From Treponema sp. UBA4326 (GTDB lineage: Bacteria; Spirochaetota; Spirochaetia; Treponematales; Treponemataceae): a stretch of 6,733 bases of DNA. This document shows, one piece after another, positions 1 through 5,587 of this stretch; position 1 is the stretch's first letter, and every line of letters starts with the position of its first letter. The translations under genes were made by a program, and so were the position numbers. The notes beneath the pieces are model-generated. The model was not told the origin of the DNA. It saw only the letters and a program-made list of their open reading frames with translations, and did not search any database. The DNA is taken from the NCBI GenBank assembly GCA_002393835.1, contig DGTW01000191.1, forward strand, positions 1-6,733, in the 5' to 3' direction.

Positions 1-298
1 TGTTATTATATTCTCGATGTTTTAAGAGAAAAAAATTAGCCGTTTTGATAATTTTTCTCTGTTTTCTTAAATCAAGTTCGTGTGAAAGTGTCTCGGCATT
101 TCCGCTTGGAAGGGCCTTAACCTCCACAAAAACAAGAACATCATCCTTTTGTGTTATTATATCAATTTCACCGTACCTTGTCCGAAAATTCCGCTCTATT
201 ATACGATAAGAATTCTCTTTCAAGAAAGCACAGGCTTTATCTTCTCCCTCATGTCCCAGAGAACAGGTGGATTTTCTTTCATTCAGGCTCTCTTCCAT
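1..298 (-). CDS. yraN: YraN/UPF0102-family predicted nuclease-like protein, 3' end outside window
   Basis: The 99 codons visible start MEESLNERKS and run off the left edge. Family signatures are clear: a G-H-E-G-E-D-K-A-C-A-F-L helix near residues 15-26, then an R-N-F-R segment, then Y-G-E-I-D-I-I followed by a hydrophobic strand ending F-V-E-V-K. The last two form the PD-(D/E)XK-like core (D of GEID, E and K of VEVK) typical of UPF0102 proteins. The family is widespread and resembles Holliday-junction resolvases, but its role is not settled. I chose ATG at 298 because a GGAAG Shine-Dalgarno-like sequence lies about 6 bases upstream; an in-frame GTG at 310 would add four residues but lacks such a site. 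It is the last gene of the left block, 45 bases after the preceding small gene, and is often found near rplS in bacteria, which fits the context. Confidence 0.88.
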   Translation of the reverse strand, partial: MEESLNERKSTCSLGHEGEDKACAFLKENSYRIIERNFRTRYGEIDIITQKDDVLVFVEVKALPSGNAETLSHELDLRKQRKIIKTANFFLLKHREYNN

Positions 299-313
299 TG
301 ATTCTTCCACAAT

Positions 314-344
314 AGTGAATTAAGCATTTTGAATTATGAATAAC
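314..344. repeat. AT-rich short degenerate repeat between the HD-GYP-N-like gene and yraN
   Basis: This intergenic stretch repeats GAATT/GAAT-type words (GAATTAAG, GAATTATG, GAATAACT) about 10-13 bases apart. Such AATTCATAATTC-like strings resemble intergenic filler repeats seen in several bacterial genomes. It lies exactly where the small upstream protein ends. The call is weak because the sequence is short and AT-rich. Confidence 0.3.
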
Positions 345-604
345 TAAAATTCCTCGACCTCTTCCAAATCTTCAAGCATGTACAAGTCTTCAGGAACGCT
401 TTCCTTTCCCTCAGCAACTAGATGACCATAGGTAAGAAGATGATCGATGTTCCAGCGCTGAATTGCATCGAGGTGATAATTTTTTACGGCCTTTTCTTCT
501 CCCAAAAACATGTTCTCGCCGTCATCAAAAAAAACCGGCGCGGAGAATCTCATACCGAGTTTCAGCTCCTTACAGTCAATTTTTGAAAACTTTTTCTCAC
601 CCAT
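344..604 (-). CDS. Small protein resembling the N-terminal domain of HD-GYP phosphodiesterases
   Basis: This is an 86-residue soluble protein with no signal peptide or membrane segment. Residues 10-60 (the segment around KLGMRFSAPVFF, DDGENMFL and W-N-I-D-H-L-L) look like the small domain that precedes the HD-GYP catalytic domain in c-di-GMP phosphodiesterases: a conserved L-x-x-G-M, a 'D-G-E-N' turn, then 'A-I-x-R-W-x-I-x-x-L-L'. No HD or GYP motif follows: the protein ends in an acidic tail rich in Glu and Leu. The start is supported by AAGGAG with a 5-base spacer, and a promoter candidate lies just upstream. It may be a genuine stand-alone domain or the remnant of a larger protein. The link to HD-GYP proteins is from recalled sequence patterns only and function is unknown. 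Confidence 0.7.
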   Translation of the reverse strand: MGEKKFSKIDCKELKLGMRFSAPVFFDDGENMFLGEEKAVKNYHLDAIQRWNIDHLLTYGHLVAEGKESVPEDLYMLEDLEEVEEF

Positions 605-630
605 AGCCGCTCCTTGCTTTCTACTCTATT

Positions 631-659
631 ATTATATCCCTAAGAATTCTCTTCGTCTA
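631..659 (-). promoter_or_regulatory. Sigma-70-type promoter candidate for the HD-GYP-N-like gene
   Basis: Read on the minus strand, TAGACG (plus 654-659) is followed after exactly 17 bases by a perfect TATAAT (plus 631-636). The -35 box overlaps the 3' end of the FlhB-like gene. The predicted start near 624 leaves about 20 bases to the start codon, including the AAGGAG ribosome binding site. It would allow the small gene and yraN to be transcribed independently of the flagellar-type genes. Confidence 0.5.
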
Positions 660-903
660 GCTTTACTACGAAGGCAAAAATCGTTGCGATGGCGGAATAG
701 GTTGACTCAGGAATGAAAGAGCCGACATTTTGCAGGGAAAGGACATTGGCCATTTCTGCGTTCTCGACAATTGGAATGCCGTTTTCATCTGCAATCTCGA
801 CAAGCCGTTTTGCGACAGAGCCTTTTGCCTTTGCGCTTATGTAAGGAGCATCTGCCCATTCAGGATAACGGAGAGCTACGGCAGAAAAAATCTCTTCGTC
901 CAT
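640..903 (-). CDS. FlhB C-terminal-domain-like protein (stand-alone FlhB/YscU cytoplasmic domain)
   Basis: The 87-residue protein matches the cytoplasmic C-terminal domain of FlhB, the substrate-specificity switch of the flagellar export apparatus. It has the strand V-A-L-R-Y near residue 9, then A-P-Y-I-S-A-K-A-K-G, a helix leading to E-N-G-I-P-I-V-E-N, A-x-x-L, and I-P-E-S-T-Y-S-A-I-A with a final F-A-F-V-V-K-L. The membrane half of FlhB is absent, and so is the Asn-Pro-Thr-His self-cleavage site: the protein begins just where that motif would end. Such short FlhB homologues are known in several bacteria and can partly replace the FlhB C-terminal fragment. The start codon lies one base after the stop of the FliK-like gene, so the two are translationally coupled. 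Because FliK signals to FlhB in hook-length control, this pairing suggests a shared, flagellum-related role, though that is inferred. Confidence 0.85.
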   Translation of the reverse strand: MDEEIFSAVALRYPEWADAPYISAKAKGSVAKRLVEIADENGIPIVENAEMANVLSLQNVGSFIPESTYSAIATIFAFVVKLDEENS

Positions 904-904
904 G

Positions 905-2011
905 CTAAAGAATCCCCCTCACAAATTTAACTGCCTCATCCCCAGCGCAAAATCCCCTTAATTCATCAAGAGCCGCTGACGATACGGCAACTTTATCTCC
1001 GAGTGCCGTACAAATCAAAGAAGAAAGAAGATTAATCTCATAAGAATCAGATTCCACAGATGAAGCGAATTTCACGGAATCAACATTGCCGCCTTTATAG
1101 GACAGAAGGAAAATGCGTTTTTTGGACTCGTTTTCAAGATTGACGATAACTTTCTCAAGATTCTTCAAATCTGAGTCAAAAAGAAGACGGATATCGCCCG
1201 CATAATTGCGGAAATTCCATTCAAAAGGCAGAAGAATCCAGTGCCTGAGGGGCGGATTTTTTGAAGGGGAAGATAAAACCGTGTTGAAAGCCGAAAGAAG
1301 CCCCGCCTTGTGCGAAAGTGAAGCCGAATCAACCTGAGAAAAATACGATTTCACAATATCCTTTTCAAGTTTCAGATTAGCGTCTCTAATTTTCAGTTTT
1401 CCATTTTCAATTTTCAATTTTTCGTTTTGATTTTTCCGCTTCCTCGTATCTTCCTTATTTTCAGGATTTCGCCCGATGACCGCCTTGATTTTTTCTTCAT
1501 CGGAAGGAATTCCTTTTTCATCAAGAAGAAGCGACACCTGCGCTTTTTCGGTGTCTGTATCTCCGCCTTTTTTTGAGGCATGAAGGGCTTTTTTTGCGGC
1601 AGGAACGTCGATTTTCATGCCAAGTTGCTGCATGAACTGCAGGATTCGGAATGAATCTGAGTTCGGCTCAAAACCAAGCGAAGAAAGAAAATTACTAAGC
1701 TGAGGGGAAAGATTTTGATTCTGTACGCTGAATTTCTGAACCAGCCCGCCCGAAGATTTTGATTCCTGCAGGAGCGACAAAGCCACCTTCCCGCCTTCGA
1801 TTTTTACCCTCGCCTGAAAGACCTGCCCTGCCTCAAGTTTTGCCTCGGACTTCACTTCAATCATCTGACCGGCAAGAGAGACCGTGTAGGAGCCGCCCCC
1901 GTTTGAAGAAAGAACCCGCCCGGAGACAACCGTGCCGCCGTGCAAAATTGGCGCACGGGAAGAAAAATGAGAGGCAGGATTTTGTACGATAGAAACTTTC
2001 GCAGAATTCAT
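905..2011 (-). CDS. FliK-like protein (putative flagellar hook-length control-type protein)
   Basis: This 368-residue protein has no signal peptide or membrane segment. Residues about 24-85 form a beta-rich N-terminal domain (GRVLSSNGGGSYTVSLAGQ, LEAGQVFQARV). The middle (about 85-225) is charged and low-complexity, and contains a Lys/Leu/Ile/Glu-rich stretch at about 196-208 encoded by 7-base DNA repeats. Residues about 255-368 form a compact C-terminal domain beginning near W-I-L-L-P-F-E-W, resembling the C-terminal domain of FliK-like proteins. FliK is the hook-length ruler that triggers the FlhB switch, and the next gene encodes an FlhB-like domain one base away. The identification rests on architecture and neighbour more than on strong motifs, so a divergent hypothetical protein is possible. 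The start lacks a good Shine-Dalgarno site: a terminator-like hairpin with a U7 tract directly abuts the ATG, and the only GGAG is 12 bases upstream. Confidence 0.75.
   Translation of the reverse strand: MNSAKVSIVQNPASHFSSRAPILHGGTVVSGRVLSSNGGGSYTVSLAGQMIEVKSEAKLEAGQVFQARVKIEGGKVALSLLQESKSSGGLVQKFSVQNQNLSPQLSNFLSSLGFEPNSDSFRILQFMQQLGMKIDVPAAKKALHASKKGGDTDTEKAQVSLLLDEKGIPSDEEKIKAVIGRNPENKEDTRKRKNQNEKLKIENGKLKIRDANLKLEKDIVKSYFSQVDSASLSHKAGLLSAFNTVLSSPSKNPPLRHWILLPFEWNFRNYAGDIRLLFDSDLKNLEKVIVNLENESKKRIFLLSYKGGNVDSVKFASSVESDSYEINLLSSLICTALGDKVAVSSAALDELRGFCAGDEAVKFVRGIL
1388..1422 (-). repeat. Tandem 7-base ATTGAAA-type units inside the FliK-like gene
   Basis: On the minus strand, four consecutive 7-base units read ATTGAAA, ATTGAAA, ATGGAAA, ACTGAAA, followed by a partial ATT. 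They encode the peptide LKIENGKLKI in frame. The same unit types, in the same order at the 3' end (ATGGAAA then ACTGA), occur in one arm of the 111-bp repeats at 3633 and 5482, with a 14-base exact match (plus strand CAGTTTTCCATTTT, here at 1394-1407). Confidence 0.7.
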
Positions 2012-2043
2012 AAAAAAAGACGGCTCCGAAAACGAAACCGTCT
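2012..2043 (-). terminator. Intrinsic terminator-like hairpin abutting the FliK-like start codon
   Basis: On the minus strand, AGACGG (plus 2038-2043) pairs with CCGTCT (plus 2018-2023) around a 14-base loop that can form two further C-G pairs. Seven U residues follow directly, and then the ATG at 2011. The stem is 6 bp and GC-rich, and the U tract is ideal. It would end transcripts arriving from the GH3 pseudogene, whose stop is about 70 bases upstream, or attenuate expression of the FliK-like gene. Confidence 0.7.
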
Positions 2044-2044
2044 G

Positions 2045-2053
2045 ATTATATCA
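2045..2053 (-). promoter_or_regulatory. Extended -10 promoter candidate for the FliK-like gene
   Basis: The minus strand reads TGATATAAT, a perfect TATAAT with an extended TGn element; no good -35 box is visible at normal spacing. Transcription would begin around 2038, inside or just past the 5' arm of the downstream hairpin. A small inverted repeat, TCACAAAAAGTGA (plus 2051-2063), overlaps the upstream side and could be an operator, though its arms are only 4 bp. Confidence 0.5.
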
Positions 2054-2111
2054 CAAAAAGTGAAAATCCGATACTTTGGAAAAAGCCCTTATCAGAAAAA
2101 ACACACTCTTT

Positions 2112-3498
2112 TCAGGACTTTTGCTGGCAATTCTGCCTGAGCGAGAAGAAGAATTTTCTTTGACGCTCATTGGCAATGACCCGCACGGGCTTCAGCTGGC
2201 TCAATGCCGCTCCATTGTAGACCATCATATCCCTGTAGAGAATTGATGTCTGCGGCTGAAGGAAATAGATCTCTGGTTTCGCAAGCCAGCCGTCTTCCTC
2301 GACACACTCGACATAGACCGGGTTTGCTTCTTTTAGGTGCTTGTAGACACATTCTGCAAGAGCTTTCATGTCAAAACTGGTGATTTCGTTTATCGGCTCG
2401 ATGAGGAAGACATAGCGGTTGGGGTTTGCGTCCGGGTCAGGATAGACACAGAAATCAGCGAGCGGAATCTTCATTTTCTCGCAGGTTTTCTCGACGGTAA
2501 TCTGAAGGGCTTTTTCGGTGGTCTTTTCTGCCGCCAGATTGACCATCCTGTTCACACGGTACATGAACTGCACTTTTGGCGTTTTGTTGTGGAAGCCCGT
2601 GACAAGAACCGCATCGCTTGTCCTGTAACGCCAGAATCCGCACAGGTTCGTGACAATCAGTTCGTAAATCTTTCCTTCTTCTAGTTTGTCCATGGTGACG
2701 CACTTGCTGAAATCATCCCCAGAATCCACCGGCAAAAATTCCATGAACGTCGCACCGGGCGCAAGAACGCTGTCAAAATCATTTACGCCTGCCGGAACCG
2801 ACCAAAGCCCTTCAGAAGCGGTTATGCCCGAGTAAGTGTTCGTTATTTCGCCTTCAATAAAGCGTTCTTTTATCATGCGGTCATATATCTGAAAGCCGTC
2901 GCCACCGATACCCACCATATAGAGGAGTTTCGGCCAGACTTTTTTAACCCATTTGAAATCGCTTCCGTCCTTAAATATTTCCCTCAGTTCCTGACCTCGT
3001 TCGGGAAGCGGCTTAATCTTTTTCAGAGGTTCTCATGCGTCTCGTCAGGCAAATCAACGTCAGCGGAAATCGTGCTCTGCAAGCAGGCCTGAAATTAAGG
3101 CACTGTTGTATTTTGCGAAAATCTTGGTCTGCTCATCGGTCAGAGGCACCACTTTCGGCACGCCGATTGTTCCTGAAGTTTCGTTGAAATGGTCGTAGCG
3201 ATATGAAGTGAGGATGTTTTTCTCGCCGTTCATCATGCGTTCGAAATAAGGCGCAAAGTCATCGTAAACCGCGACCGGCACTTTCTTCTGATAGTCTTCG
3301 ATTGAGCGTATCTCTGAAAATCCGTGAGCCTTTCCAAATTCAGTGTTCTGATTGTCCTTTAATATTTTGAAGAGAAGATTCTGCTGCTCTTCCATCGGCC
3401 GCTTTGTCTCTTCCTCTAATGCCTTGAGAACGGCTTTCCCCTGCTCTGCGTTCTGCTTGTTTGCAAGATATGTATTGCTTTTTTTCCATAGTTTCCAC
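2112..3498 (-). pseudogene. GH3-family acyl-adenylating amidosynthetase, decayed (frameshifts plus internal deletion)
   Basis: Pieces of one GH3-family protein lie in three frames. The family belongs to the ANL adenylate-forming superfamily and joins acyl groups to amino acids in plants; bacterial roles are mostly unknown. The first ATP-binding motif T-S-G-T-I-G-V-P-K is near 3160-3180. The second, Y-S-G-I-T-A-S-E-G, is near 2808-2831, and Y-R-T-S-D-A-V-L-V-T-G-F lies near 2600-2627. The C-terminus is intact. Three lesions are visible. (1) From the GTG at 3498 (AGGAGG with a 5-base spacer) or ATG at 3489, the frame is lost in the T7 run at 3479-3485; one extra base would restore it. (2) Near 3066-3074 the protein jumps from G-L-L-A-E-H to T-I-S-A-D-V-D-L-P, skipping roughly 100-130 residues and changing frame. 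(3) Near 3024-3028 a stop appears where one added C would restore E-N-L-L-K-K-I-K-P. Only separate 111- and 268-residue fragments remain open. Assembly error could explain the single-base changes but hardly the deletion. Confidence 0.85.
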
Positions 3499-3519
3499 TG
3501 CCGCCTCCTCTGAATTGCT

Positions 3520-3533
3520 ATATCTATAGATAT
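3520..3533. promoter_or_regulatory. 14-bp perfect palindrome at the GH3 transcription start (operator candidate)
   Basis: ATATCTATAGATAT is a perfect palindrome lying 4 bases downstream of the predicted -10 box, covering the expected transcription start. That is a typical place for a repressor operator, but the sequence is entirely AT-rich apart from one C-G pair and could be chance. Confidence 0.4.
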
Positions 3534-3537
3534 TTTT

Positions 3538-3566
3538 TATATAACATTGAAAATTCAGACTGTCAA
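3538..3566 (-). promoter_or_regulatory. Strong sigma-70-type promoter of the GH3 pseudogene
   Basis: On the minus strand a perfect TTGACA (plus 3561-3566) is followed after 17 bases by TATATA (plus 3538-3543). The predicted start near 3531 leaves a leader of about 33 bases to the GTG at 3498, with AGGAGG in place. The promoter appears intact although the gene is broken. Confidence 0.65.
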
Positions 3567-3632
3567 AATTTTTGTGCGGTGGTAATTTCGTCTAAAAAAA
3601 ATAAACGGCAGAAAAAAAACAGATGTCACGGG

Positions 3633-3738
3633 AAAAAAAATCCACAGATTCATATTAAACTGAAAATTGAAAAATGAAAGTTGAAAATTTAGTTATCAGT
3701 TTTCCATTTTCCGTTTTCAATTTACATGTAATCTGTGG
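3633..3738 (-). terminator. Repeat-borne intrinsic terminator after the lipoprotein gene
   Basis: Transcribed from the minus strand, the long hairpin closes with CCACAGATT/AATCTGTGG and is followed after one base by eight U residues; a second U8 tract lies about 13 bases on. It begins 35 bases after the lipoprotein stop codon. This fits a rho-independent terminator, although its stem is long and interrupted rather than short and GC-rich. Confidence 0.6.
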
Positions 3739-3743
3739 TTTAA
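3633..3743. repeat. 111-bp repeat, copy A (long imperfect inverted repeat)
   Basis: Every base from 3633 to 3743 is identical to 5482-5592 in the same orientation, and a weaker match continues about 20 bases to the left (ATGTCACGG shared). The element starts with A8. It then forms an inverted repeat whose tips are CCACAGATT (from 3642) and AATCTGTGG (to 3738), with arms of roughly 40 bp built of ATTGAAA-like 7-base units. It encodes no protein and resembles a small MITE-like or intergenic palindromic element. It lies between the lipoprotein gene and the GH3 promoter. Confidence 0.9.
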
Positions 3744-3772
3744 ATTAAGCAAAAATCAGTTCATTTTCATGA

Positions 3773-4999
3773 CTATTCTGCAGCGGTGAATTTCATGCTC
3801 TCTACATACAACATTCCGCCATCATCACCATTGCGAGAAAATACGAGATATATATTTCCCAAGCTCGTGACATCAGCGGAAAGCGTGGCTTTTTCCTTGT
3901 CATCATTTTTTATAGCCGCCAAAACCGTGCCGTTTTCATTGACAAGGGCTACGACTCCAGCAAAGCTCGAATTCTTGTCAGTATTCGCTCCTTTTTTAAT
4001 TGATGCGCTGACCGTTCCTGCTCCCGTTGCCTTTACAGCGACAAAGGCCTCTAATTTCTTCATGTCCACTGCACCGCCCACAAGATTCGGAACTTCCAGA
4101 TTATTACGGCTTGAGCCAAAATTCAAAAGTGTTGATTTGCTGTTTTTTCCTTTTAAGCCCATATAATCAAAATAGGTTGAATATAATACAACCCCGTCAA
4201 AATTCCATAATCCGGGTGTGATGTATGTATTTATACTTGTAGAAGTTGAAGAAAACTCCGTAGCCTTTGTGTAGGCATAGGTTCCTATATCAGGGTCTTT
4301 TTCGCCTGTTGTGCGTGTGTACAAATCAAGTTCCTCAGGAAATTCATGGTCTGCAAATGTCGCTCCACTTCCAGGACTGACGGTACCAGGGAGCAGCCAT
4401 TTTGCGTACAGTGTTGTGTCCTTGTCTACGGTATCGCCAAAAATAGCCTGATTTGTATAGTTTGAGTCGTGGAACCAGCCGCAGAAGAGCTTGTCATACC
4501 CAGTAAAGCAAGGAACATGCAGGCTTGTCAAAAGTCCGCTCGTTGTCTTTGGCTTTGCGACATCGTATTCGCTCTCATAAGTAATCACATAGTTCGGAAC
4601 ATCAACCCCCGCTTCGGTGGCGAATTTTGCATACAGCCGGACATTTTCTGTCGCATAGAATGACGAGAATGCCTGTGTATGTGCCGCATCCATGTACCAA
4701 CCGGCAAGTTTGTAGCCGTTTTTTACCGTGACCGTCGGAAGGTCTGCCGAGGTAAACTGTGCGTTCTTGTATTTCGTTACGCTGCTGACAGAAGTTACCG
4801 TCTGGTCGGATTCTGATGTAACGGCGAAATTTGAGGTGTCAAAAGTGATTGTGTATGAAACCGATTCGTCAACGACAGGTGTGGTATTGCTGGAAATGGT
4901 GTTGTTGCCATCAGAATCATCACCGGAACTGCAAGCAACAAAACAAAACGCCGATGCTACAAAAAGCAACATGCCAAAAAACAGAAAATTCCTTTTCAT
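3773..4999 (-). CDS. Exported lipoprotein with two InlB-type (Listeria-Bacteroides) repeats
   Basis: The 408-residue protein starts MKRNFLFFGM. I chose the ATG at 4999 because AAGGAGG sits 5 bases upstream; a longer in-frame start at 5023 would put charged residues ahead of the signal. Residues 2-22 are a lipoprotein signal peptide with lipobox F-V-A-C, making Cys23 the lipidated residue, followed by a flexible S/G/D/N/T linker. Two InlB B-repeat-like units follow, at about 45-125 (Y-T-I-T-F ... G-Y-K-L-A-G-W-Y ... V-R-L-Y-A-K-F) and 130-200 (Y-V-I-T-Y ... G-Y-D-K-L-F-C-G-W-F ... T-T-L-Y-A-K-W). The C-terminal half (about 225-408) is a beta-rich domain I do not recognise, ending in I-Y-L-V-F-S-R-N and Y-V-E-S-M-K-F. 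Such proteins usually sit on the cell surface; binding or adhesion is a guess. It is divergent from the XRE regulator, which may control it. Confidence 0.85.
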   Translation of the reverse strand: MKRNFLFFGMLLFVASAFCFVACSSGDDSDGNNTISSNTTPVVDESVSYTITFDTSNFAVTSESDQTVTSVSSVTKYKNAQFTSADLPTVTVKNGYKLAGWYMDAAHTQAFSSFYATENVRLYAKFATEAGVDVPNYVITYESEYDVAKPKTTSGLLTSLHVPCFTGYDKLFCGWFHDSNYTNQAIFGDTVDKDTTLYAKWLLPGTVSPGSGATFADHEFPEELDLYTRTTGEKDPDIGTYAYTKATEFSSTSTSINTYITPGLWNFDGVVLYSTYFDYMGLKGKNSKSTLLNFGSSRNNLEVPNLVGGAVDMKKLEAFVAVKATGAGTVSASIKKGANTDKNSSFAGVVALVNENGTVLAAIKNDDKEKATLSADVTSLGNIYLVFSRNGDDGGMLYVESMKFTAAE

Positions 5000-5041
5000 A
5001 AAAACCTCCTTGAGGGCTGTCATGCTGTTTTTTCTCTAATA

Positions 5042-5091
5042 TATTGCATTTCACACCCTATTCTTAAAATAGTATAGCAATTTATGCAATA
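5042..5091. promoter_or_regulatory. Inverted repeat TATTGCAT / ATGCAATA in the divergent intergenic region
   Basis: A perfect 8-bp inverted repeat (5042-5049 and 5084-5091) is separated by 34 bases. Between its arms lies a second small inverted repeat, CTATT (5058-5062) and AATAG (5068-5072). The arms flank the likely start region of both divergent genes, so they could be half-sites for the XRE protein encoded alongside. Regulation is inferred from position only. Confidence 0.4.
5044..5070 (+). promoter_or_regulatory. Weak promoter candidate for the XRE regulator
   Basis: TTGCAT (5044-5049) and TAAAAT (5065-5070) are separated by 15 bases, a shorter spacing than ideal. This pair overlaps the lipoprotein promoter, so the two genes would compete for polymerase. 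It is the best plus-strand candidate I see in this stretch. Confidence 0.3.
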
Positions 5092-5097
5092 AAGCAA
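5071..5097 (-). promoter_or_regulatory. Promoter candidate of the lipoprotein gene
   Basis: On the minus strand, TTGCTT (plus 5092-5097) precedes an extended -10 box TGCTATACT (core at plus 5071-5076) by 15 bases. The TGn extension compensates for the short spacer. Transcription would start near 5064, giving a leader of about 65 bases to the ATG at 4999. Confidence 0.5.
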
Positions 5098-5138
5098 GAA
5101 AAATATGACTTATCATGTCTTACAGAAGGGTACTTTTG

Positions 5139-5456
5139 ATGATAAGCGAAGAATTTTTCAGGGACAGATTGCGGCATCTGCGCAACGAGAGGCAGATTTC
5201 GGCGCGGGAAATGAGCCTTGCGCTCGGACAGAACGAAAGTTACATCAACAAAATAGAGACAGGGAAATCTTCCACCACAATTTCATCTTTTCTTAACATC
5301 TGCGAGTATCTTGCGGTCAGCCCGTCGGATTTTTTCAATGAAAATGTCTCCAATTCGGTCAGCATTCAGGAAATCATTTCTTATTTTCAGCGGCTCACGC
5401 CCCATCAGGCGCAGTACATGCGGGATTTGCTCAAAGACCTGTCTATGGCGAAGTGA
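5139..5456 (+). CDS. XRE/Cro-type helix-turn-helix transcriptional regulator
   Basis: The 105-residue protein starts MISEEFFRDRLRHLR. The first about 62 residues are an XRE-type HTH domain: helix 1 F-R-D-R-L-R-H-L-R, helix 2 S-A-R-E-M-S-L-A-L-G, recognition helix N-E-S-Y-I-N-K-I-E-T-G, then S-S-F-L-N-I-C-E-Y-L and P-S-D-F-F. A short helical tail (to residue 105) may dimerise. I prefer the ATG at 5139, with AAGGG about 9 bases upstream, over the ATG at 5115, because known relatives begin M-I-x-E-E-F-F; the longer form adds eight unconserved residues. It is the only plus-strand gene, divergent from the lipoprotein gene and convergent with rplS. Its stop lies 25 bases from repeat copy B. Auto-regulation and control of the lipoprotein gene are likely from the arrangement but unproven. 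Confidence 0.88.
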   Translation: MISEEFFRDRLRHLRNERQISAREMSLALGQNESYINKIETGKSSTTISSFLNICEYLAVSPSDFFNENVSNSVSIQEIISYFQRLTPHQAQYMRDLLKDLSMAK

Positions 5457-5481
5457 CAGGAAAAAAACATATGTCACGGAC

Positions 5482-5587
5482 AAAAAAAATCCACAGATTC
5501 ATATTAAACTGAAAATTGAAAAATGAAAGTTGAAAATTTAGTTATCAGTTTTCCATTTTCCGTTTTCAATTTACATGTAATCTGTGG
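5482..5587 (-). terminator. Repeat-borne intrinsic terminator after rplS
   Basis: The minus-strand transcript of the trmD-rplS operon would fold the long hairpin and then meet U8, just as in copy A. It could also act weakly on the plus strand for the XRE gene, where only a short UUU follows the hairpin. Confidence 0.6.

Noticed and set aside
2112..3395. Two separate genuine GH3-related genes
   Set aside because: The fragments cover complementary, consecutive parts of one family protein, and intervening codons in other frames continue the same protein.
3633..3743. Repeats as a CRISPR array
   Set aside because: Only two copies exist, 1.8 kb apart, with genes between them and no regular spacers.
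3786..4166. 126-codon open frame on the plus strand
   Set aside because: It lies wholly antisense within the well-supported lipoprotein gene, shows no family features and lacks a convincing ribosome binding site.
5115..5138. Upstream ATG adding eight residues to the XRE protein
   Set aside because: The ATG at 5139 has the better-placed AAGGG and gives the N-terminus typical of the family.
5453..5477. GTGACA/TGTCAC inverted repeat at the XRE stop as a plus-strand terminator
   Set aside because: The stem has a 13-base loop and is followed by A residues, not T, on the plus strand. The corresponding GTGACA is missing at copy A.
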